Source of the DNA: Nymphaea colorata
Taxonomy: Eukaryota > Streptophyta > Magnoliopsida > Nymphaeales > Nymphaeaceae
Assembly (NCBI RefSeq): GCF_008831285.2
Contig: NC_045143.1
Span: forward strand, 14,533,151-14,597,150
DNA length: 64,000 nt
Direction of reading: 5' to 3'
The notes below the pieces were generated by a model that was not told the DNA's origin, did no database searches, and worked only from the letters and a program-made list of their open reading frames with translations. Positions 59,256 to 64,000 of the stretch are shown here, piece by piece (within the stretch, counting starts at the first letter, position 1; every line of letters begins with the position of its first letter). The position numbers were made by a program, and so were the translations under genes.

Positions 59256-61378
59256 GAGCTTGTGCAGCCTCTTACTAAAACTCAGTTTTCATATCCAAAA
59301 TCAGGTTGGAACACATTTTCAAACTGGTTTTAAAGACATGAAATCTTCATTTTGATCTTTATAGTTCAAAATTATAAGATTATTCCATATTTCATATCAA
59401 AATCTTATCTACTCCAACAATATATGCTTAGAAATGCATGCATATTGCTGAAATCGGACCTTGGTTTCATGAAATTTAGCTTAAAATTCCAAAGTTTAAA
59501 GCTAGTGCAATGATAATTTTTAGTCATGAGTTGACTATTTTCCATAGAACTATAGAAAATTCTAGTTTCATTCAAATCGACATCCTATAATACACTTTTA
59601 GGAGTTGCTGGTTTCATTTATGAATTTCATATTTGCATAGGACTAATCCTTATCTCAAAATGTTGCAAATCACAATAAAAAACCTAATCCTCATTTCTCC
59701 CAAAGAGGATATCAAATATGTTTTGGCATAAAACCTGAAATCTAATTGGTTTTAAAGAGAGTTTTCCAAAGTTTCATGTTGAAGCCCAATGTGAACACTC
59801 AATACGAATGGGAGCATGTTCTCAAGAGGAAAATTTGTCTTGCTGATCGAGATGCTTAACTTATAAAAAGTTGAGCAAATTTCAATGATTTGTCATCATT
59901 TTTTAAGAAACAAACTTCTTTAGAATCAACATTTCTGGTTTTCGGCTATATAAATCAGCATAAGATTTGATTTTATGTCTATTTTCAGACAAACATGGAA
60001 GTTATCCATGTCCTTCATGTATTTTGAAGATTAATATTAACATCATTTGCTTGTTTTTTTATCATTTTGATGATTTTATGCCAAGTCTCAAGTTGTGGAC
60101 TGCATCTCTAACTCTTGTGCTCAACAATATGTGAAGCATACATAGAAAAGGTCCTACATTCCAATTAAAAATCAAACTACTTTGTGTGTGTGGATTATGA
60201 AATGAATGTTTATGTTGAATGAATGATGAGAAATCATGAGAGAGGGAAGATGCCTCATGCAGTTTTCCTTTTCTTTCATACATTCATACACACCAAAATT
60301 GATTGCACACATATACATTCTCAAGAAATTAAGTGATCATATTTTAAAATGAAAAAAGTGGCCAAGTCATATTGCAATAAGAATGTGGAAATCTCATTTA
60401 GTTTTAAAAGAAGACATAAGTGTCATACCCCAATTTAGCAAAAAATACATTTGAAAACATGTTTTCTAACATTTTGGAAACTTCATTTCATCAAATGAGT
60501 GAGTTTTACTTTCTCCCAACTATTCTTTTAAAAAGAATTCATTTGAAATCAAGTTCATATCTCTTAGACCTAATCACATGGTTTGGCAAAAAGGGATTTC
60601 AAAATCAATCCATCTGTTCAAAACTTAGCTATCTTTTGTCCAAAATCAACACATTCACTAAGTGAACTTAGCCATTTTTCAAAAAATTTGATCATAAGTT
60701 GACCTCAATTTCAATCTAAAATCATGCATTGATCTTGAGTTGACAACAAAGAACTAGATCTACACTTCCAAAATCCCAAATTTTCCAAATCAAATTTCCA
60801 ATTCCATATATAATGTTCTCATTCGACATTGCCAAAATTATCATGCAAAACTCCATAACCTTGGATCAAAGCAACGATCCAAGTCAATTTTTAATACCCA
60901 TGCCATTTTGGAATCCAATTCGAATGACACATTAATATTGGTCTCCGATTTGAACATTGTTCAATTTTCTAATTTTGTTCAAGGAATTTACCCAATTTCC
61001 TAAAAGTAAGTCAAATTTCAAATAGCTTGCCAAAACAAGTAGTTTTTTAAACAAATTGTCCAAATTCCATTCTAATTTACCTAAAAAAAACTTAAAAATT
61101 GTTTGTCCAAAGCAAAGTTCAAAATGAACTTCCAATTTAAATTTCAAACCTCTATGCACAAGTAAATAAGGTTGCATCAAATGATTTGTACATGATCTAA
61201 GAAATACTTAGTCTTTGGTCCAATTTCCCATGTTAAGGTTGGTAGGAATGGTTGGACCTTGTACCGATAGGCAGATCCATTTCTTTTAAAATTTTAAATA
61301 AAACCCAATTTCAAATTTTGGTGCTTCGCATAACTCCCTACACTCAATCTCACCCTGATGATGAGAGGGGTGTGAACA
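56803..61378 (-). mobile_element. Solo LTR of 4.58 kb in the gypsy reverse transcriptase
   Basis: On the minus strand it begins TGTTCACACC and ends GGTGTCAACA, near-perfect inverted ends. Flanking 5-mers (plus strand) are CTTGC (56798-56802) and CCTGT (61379-61383), three of five matching with two transitions, compatible with a decayed target duplication. The interrupted reverse transcriptase frame continues on the other side, so the ends are firm. It aligns along its whole length with the 3.26-kb solo LTR at 36773-40033. No internal genes or primer site. The extra length includes the (AT)n tract at 59173-59252. Confidence 0.82.
59173..59252. repeat. (AT)40 microsatellite
   Basis: About 80 bases of uninterrupted AT dinucleotides inside the 4.58-kb solo LTR. 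Length may be unreliable in any assembly. Confidence 0.95.
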
Positions 61379-61925
61379 CCTGTATTTTTTAGTCCAAATG
61401 ACATTACTATATAGCAAAAAATACCTCAACGAGTAGTGACTAATGTTATGGGTTGATATTTAGGATCCAACTTGATTTGATTATGGCTAGACTATCCATC
61501 TATAAAAGAGAACATCTCATCGCTTATTGTACTTTAAACCAACATATCAATATTGGGTAGATGATAATCATCTTTTTGCATGACTGTGTTGATATCTCAA
61601 AAATCATTGCAAATCTGAACCTTCCCAAGTTTCTTTGGTATGACCACCATGTTGACAAACCATTTAGGATAATCATTGATTCTAATAAACTTGGCCTTGC
61701 GTAGATCTGGTAGTCCATCATTGACATTGTCTTTAATATGTAGATTTAATTTCCTCAATTTTTGCTCGACTGAACGGCTCCCTGGTTTGAGAATTAACTT
61801 GTGTGCTCTTCTAGCTTTGAATCCAATCCTGACATGTGTTCACATGTCCATGCAAAAACTTCTTTGTAACTCTTCAGAAATTGAACTAGTTTTTCTTCTG
61901 GATGCAACTTGATACCAAATTGTAT
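61379..61925 (-). pseudogene. Gypsy reverse transcriptase, first half
   Basis: Minus strand: FLKSYKEVFAWTCEHMSGLD, the pre-RT signature of Tat/Athila (EVFAW..EDMPGLD in relatives), EQKLRKLNLHIKD, YPKWFVNMVVIPKKLGKVQI, CNDF followed by a stop where Arg is expected, HLPNIDM, and near the end FSFIDG, HNQIKLDPK, VMSFGLKNTG. It stops at the solo LTR edge at 61379; the next residues of the family are at 56802. Several stops and shifts. Confidence 0.83.
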
Positions 61926-61929
61926 TATA

Positions 61930-62690
61930 TTGGGATCTTATCTAGTTTCAATATTCACCACTTTGGCGGGGTGAACAAGGCTAGTGGTTGATCCTCACTC
62001 TATAGTTGAGTCAAATCTACCAGATCCAACTCTAGCTCTACTAGTTTTGCTTGCTAAATTGGTTCTACCTATGGAATTGATTCTTCTCGTTGTATGATTT
62101 CACAGGCATGGATTCCCTTGTTGTCTAAATTTAGGATTAATGACCAGCTTATGGATGGGTGTGAATGCCATCTTGATCATGTAAAAAGTAATGAGAAGAA
62201 AATAAGCTGGATATTCATTTAGTGTGTATAGTGAGACAAATAATGAGATATGCACAAAAAAAATGAACTTTATTGTCAAACTTGAGGTATAAGGATCCCT
62301 CCATCCCTATAGAAGTTTGGTAAAAGACAGAAAAGTACAATGAGTTTTTATTTGAGCTTCTTGCTTCTTCTTGGACAGTTCCTTGGTTTTTTCCTTGTTT
62401 GGCTTTCTCTTGTAGCCAAGTCCTGCAGTTCCTCTATGACCAACTTCACTACTGACTGGCATCGATGATGCTGTCTTCATTAATCCACAAGCCTGAGTAC
62501 AACTTGTAGCCCATCTTAATTATTGGGTGACATATTTAATAGTCATTTAGATCGTTCATATAAAGGATGCCCTCTGATAGCTGCCTCATTATCTTGCCAC
62601 CAATGCCCAAGCAGTCAAGTCTGTCCCCAAGAATATCTGTCAAGTAAACATCATCAGAGTGCTAGACACTCGGCATCTCAAAGGTGCATG
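61930..62690 (-). other. Gypsy protease-RT linker region, no clear domain
   Basis: Minus-strand sequence between the recognisable protease and reverse transcriptase of the Tat-type element. I see no conserved domain; Tat elements normally have a variable linker here. Confidence 0.45.
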
Positions 62691-62699
62691 TAGAATGAA

Positions 62700-63010
62700 A
62701 GAGTCGAGATTGTGGGAGTTTCTCTTTAGGATTCTCAGCTAGGACCATCGTAATAGTGCCTCCATGACTCCATTTGATGCATTGGTGTAGAGTGGATGGT
62801 ACAACATTTGCCTCGTGTATGTATGATTGTCAAATGAGTAAATTGAAAGAAGGTGGCACATCTACCGTACAGAAAAGGACTATCTAGATGGTGAAGTTAA
62901 TATGCGAGTCCAAATATATCTTGCATTTTACCATCTTCTTGCTCCTATCGAAACCATAAATGGTCATATCATCTAGTATGTAATGCTCATCCTTGAGGCC
63001 CAACACTTTA
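62700..63010 (-). pseudogene. Gypsy protease, C-terminal part
   Basis: Minus strand: HYILDDMTIYGFDRSKKMVK, VDVPPSFNLLI, a stop where Gly is expected, QSYIHEANVVPSTLHQCIKW. This matches the C-terminal protease block of Tat elements (AFD...; (M/V)D.P.SFNLLLGR.WIH.A.AVPSTLHQ). The Asp-Thr/Ser-Gly active site itself was not found. Confidence 0.7.
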
Positions 63011-63299
63011 GTTGTAATCTATTAGTAGGTGTAGGATGTTCATGCAAGGAGTCCTCATTACAATATAAAGCAGATTTTTTGTGGAACTCATGAGGTTTCA
63101 ACAGATCATCATCTGAGAACGTGATCTGAGCATTTAGTATGATCGAGTTGATGGTCTATGCCACAGTTTCTGAAGTGGTGCTAGATTTGACCTTGATTTT
63201 CTTAAGCTCTTCCTCCAAAGTAGTCTTGTGCACAAGATAGGCATTTGTAAAGTCCAGAACTGAAATATTCAATTGGACGTTAAGGACCTACTGAGCTAC

Positions 63300-64000
63300 T
63301 CTTTCTTCTGCTACTCAGGAAGATTCTGGTTTATCTTTTGTCCTATTTTTCTCTTTCTTGATCCATTGTTGAGGCACCTTGAAATGGGCCTTGGATGCTG
63401 TAGGCATCTCATTGGCATTGTATATAAGCTTCATGACAAGCTTGGGCTCACTGGTTTGGATTGTCATTGCAACCATTTTCTTACTGAGGGCTTGAATAAA
63501 ATCCAACAACTTCTACATTGATATGTCATCATGGCCATTGCAGCCATTGCGGCCATTTCTTCATGTTTGTGCAACCGAATATGGTCCTACAGATAGAAAG
63601 AAATATTATCCTCTACCACCATAGTATTTTTACAAGGGTCTTTGAATGGATCCTTTAGGACTTCTAGAGTGGCATCCTTGACCAGTAGATGGTCCTGTAG
63701 ATAGAAAGAAATATTATCTGCTACCGCCACAGTATTTTTACAAGGGTCTTTGAATGGGTCCTTCAGGACTTTGAGAGTGGCATCCTTGACCAATAGATTT
63801 TTGTCATTACAATAAATAATATGCTTGAGCGGTATACAGTCTTCAGTGTCATGGCCCAAAGTATGGTGAAATTTATAGTATTGATTATTTTGCCCTTCAT
63901 CTTGAAGGGATCTGATGCACAGTGGTGGGGTCCTTCAGGTAAGATATACTCCATAACCTCCTCCCTTTTTGCTCCAAATGACTAAACTTCTTGTCTCGTA
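63300..64000 (-). pseudogene. Gypsy gag with zinc-knuckle relic
   Basis: Minus strand near 63835-63890: YYKFHHTLGHDTEDC then IPLKHII. This corresponds to the Tat gag knuckle Y-C-x-F-H...G-H-x-T-x-x-C with the first Cys changed to Tyr. The downstream part (63587-63806) contains a 36-residue in-frame tandem duplication. The N-terminal part of gag lies outside the window. Confidence 0.65.
63582..63797 (-). repeat. 108-bp in-frame tandem duplication in gypsy gag
   Basis: Copies at about 63582-63689 and 63690-63797, about 93 percent alike by eye, unit 108 bp (36 codons). Both encode LLVKDATL(K/E)VLKDPFKDPC with the following NT and NISFYL. The length is a multiple of three and the frame is open across both copies. 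Confidence 0.9.

Larger units (their letters stand above)
53740..64000 (-). mobile_element. Tat-type Ty3/gypsy element, partial, minus strand
   Basis: Read from the right edge leftwards on the minus strand: gag zinc region (about 63835-63890), protease (about 62700-63010), reverse transcriptase first half (61379-61925), a foreign solo LTR (56803-61378), reverse transcriptase second half (about 56521-56802), integrase C-terminus (about 56165-56519) and a tandem-repeat region (about 53740-55920). RNase H and the integrase core are deleted. The 5' LTR lies outside the window, and the 3' LTR was not recognised. Old and dead. Confidence 0.8.

Noticed and set aside
36773-61378. One 24.6-kb foldback or Mutator-like transposon with long inverted ends
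   Set aside because: The two inverted homologous blocks each have their own TG...CA-like ends and their own 5-bp flanks, and each interrupts a different older element (LINE, gypsy RT). Two independent solo LTRs explain this better.

Overview
This is nuclear DNA from a flowering plant, most likely an intergenic or large-intron region, dominated by retrotransposons. The reasons are: plant-type Ty1/copia elements primed by initiator tRNA-Met, Tat-lineage Ty3/gypsy pol fragments, a plant L1 LINE, a hAT-like element, and one spliced nuclear gene for a chloroplast-type ribosome recycling factor with GT-AG introns. I cannot name the species. I saw no bacterial operons, CRISPR arrays, rRNA or tRNA genes.

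Layout. 1-3631: repeat-rich DNA with a decayed minus-strand gypsy gag-protease remnant. 3632-10523: copia element 1 (plus strand; 277-bp LTRs with 4 differences; target duplication GTTTA). It carries an antisense gypsy RNase H-integrase fragment of about 1.65 kb inside its pol. 10574-20824: copia element 2 (minus; 188-bp LTRs with 11 differences; duplication GACAG). Its gag is split by copia element 3 (14675-19738, minus; LTRs 272/276 bp, almost identical; duplication CGCTA). 22390-26842: the last seven exons of the ribosome recycling factor gene (144 codons, frame intact). Its 5' exons are not visible, so they lie beyond the retrotransposon cluster or are lost. 27-30.5 kb: sparse non-coding DNA with a 94-bp tandem duplication. 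30548-31748: a non-autonomous hAT-like element. About 32.1-36.8 kb: a decayed L1 LINE.

36773-40033: a solo LTR of 3.26 kb (plus) with an exact CAACC duplication, inserted in the LINE. 40-53 kb: AT-rich DNA with microsatellites, a GC-richer block (47.9-49.7 kb) and several short tandem arrays. 53.7-64 kb: a minus-strand Tat-type gypsy element read from the right edge leftwards (gag, protease, reverse transcriptase, end of integrase, then a 44-bp tandem array). A second solo LTR of the same family as the one at 36.8 kb (56803-61378, 4.58 kb, minus) splits its reverse transcriptase, and an internal deletion removes RNase H and the integrase core.

How it fits together: the only host gene I can support is the recycling factor. 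Everything else is layered transposon insertion. The order can be read from nesting and LTR divergence: gypsy, LINE and Tat remnants are oldest, then copia 2, then copia 1, then copia 3, which is youngest. No unknown defence or metabolic system is visible. The most unusual items are the copia element carrying an antisense gypsy fragment between intact ends, the paired giant solo LTRs, and the tandem array beside the Tat pol end.
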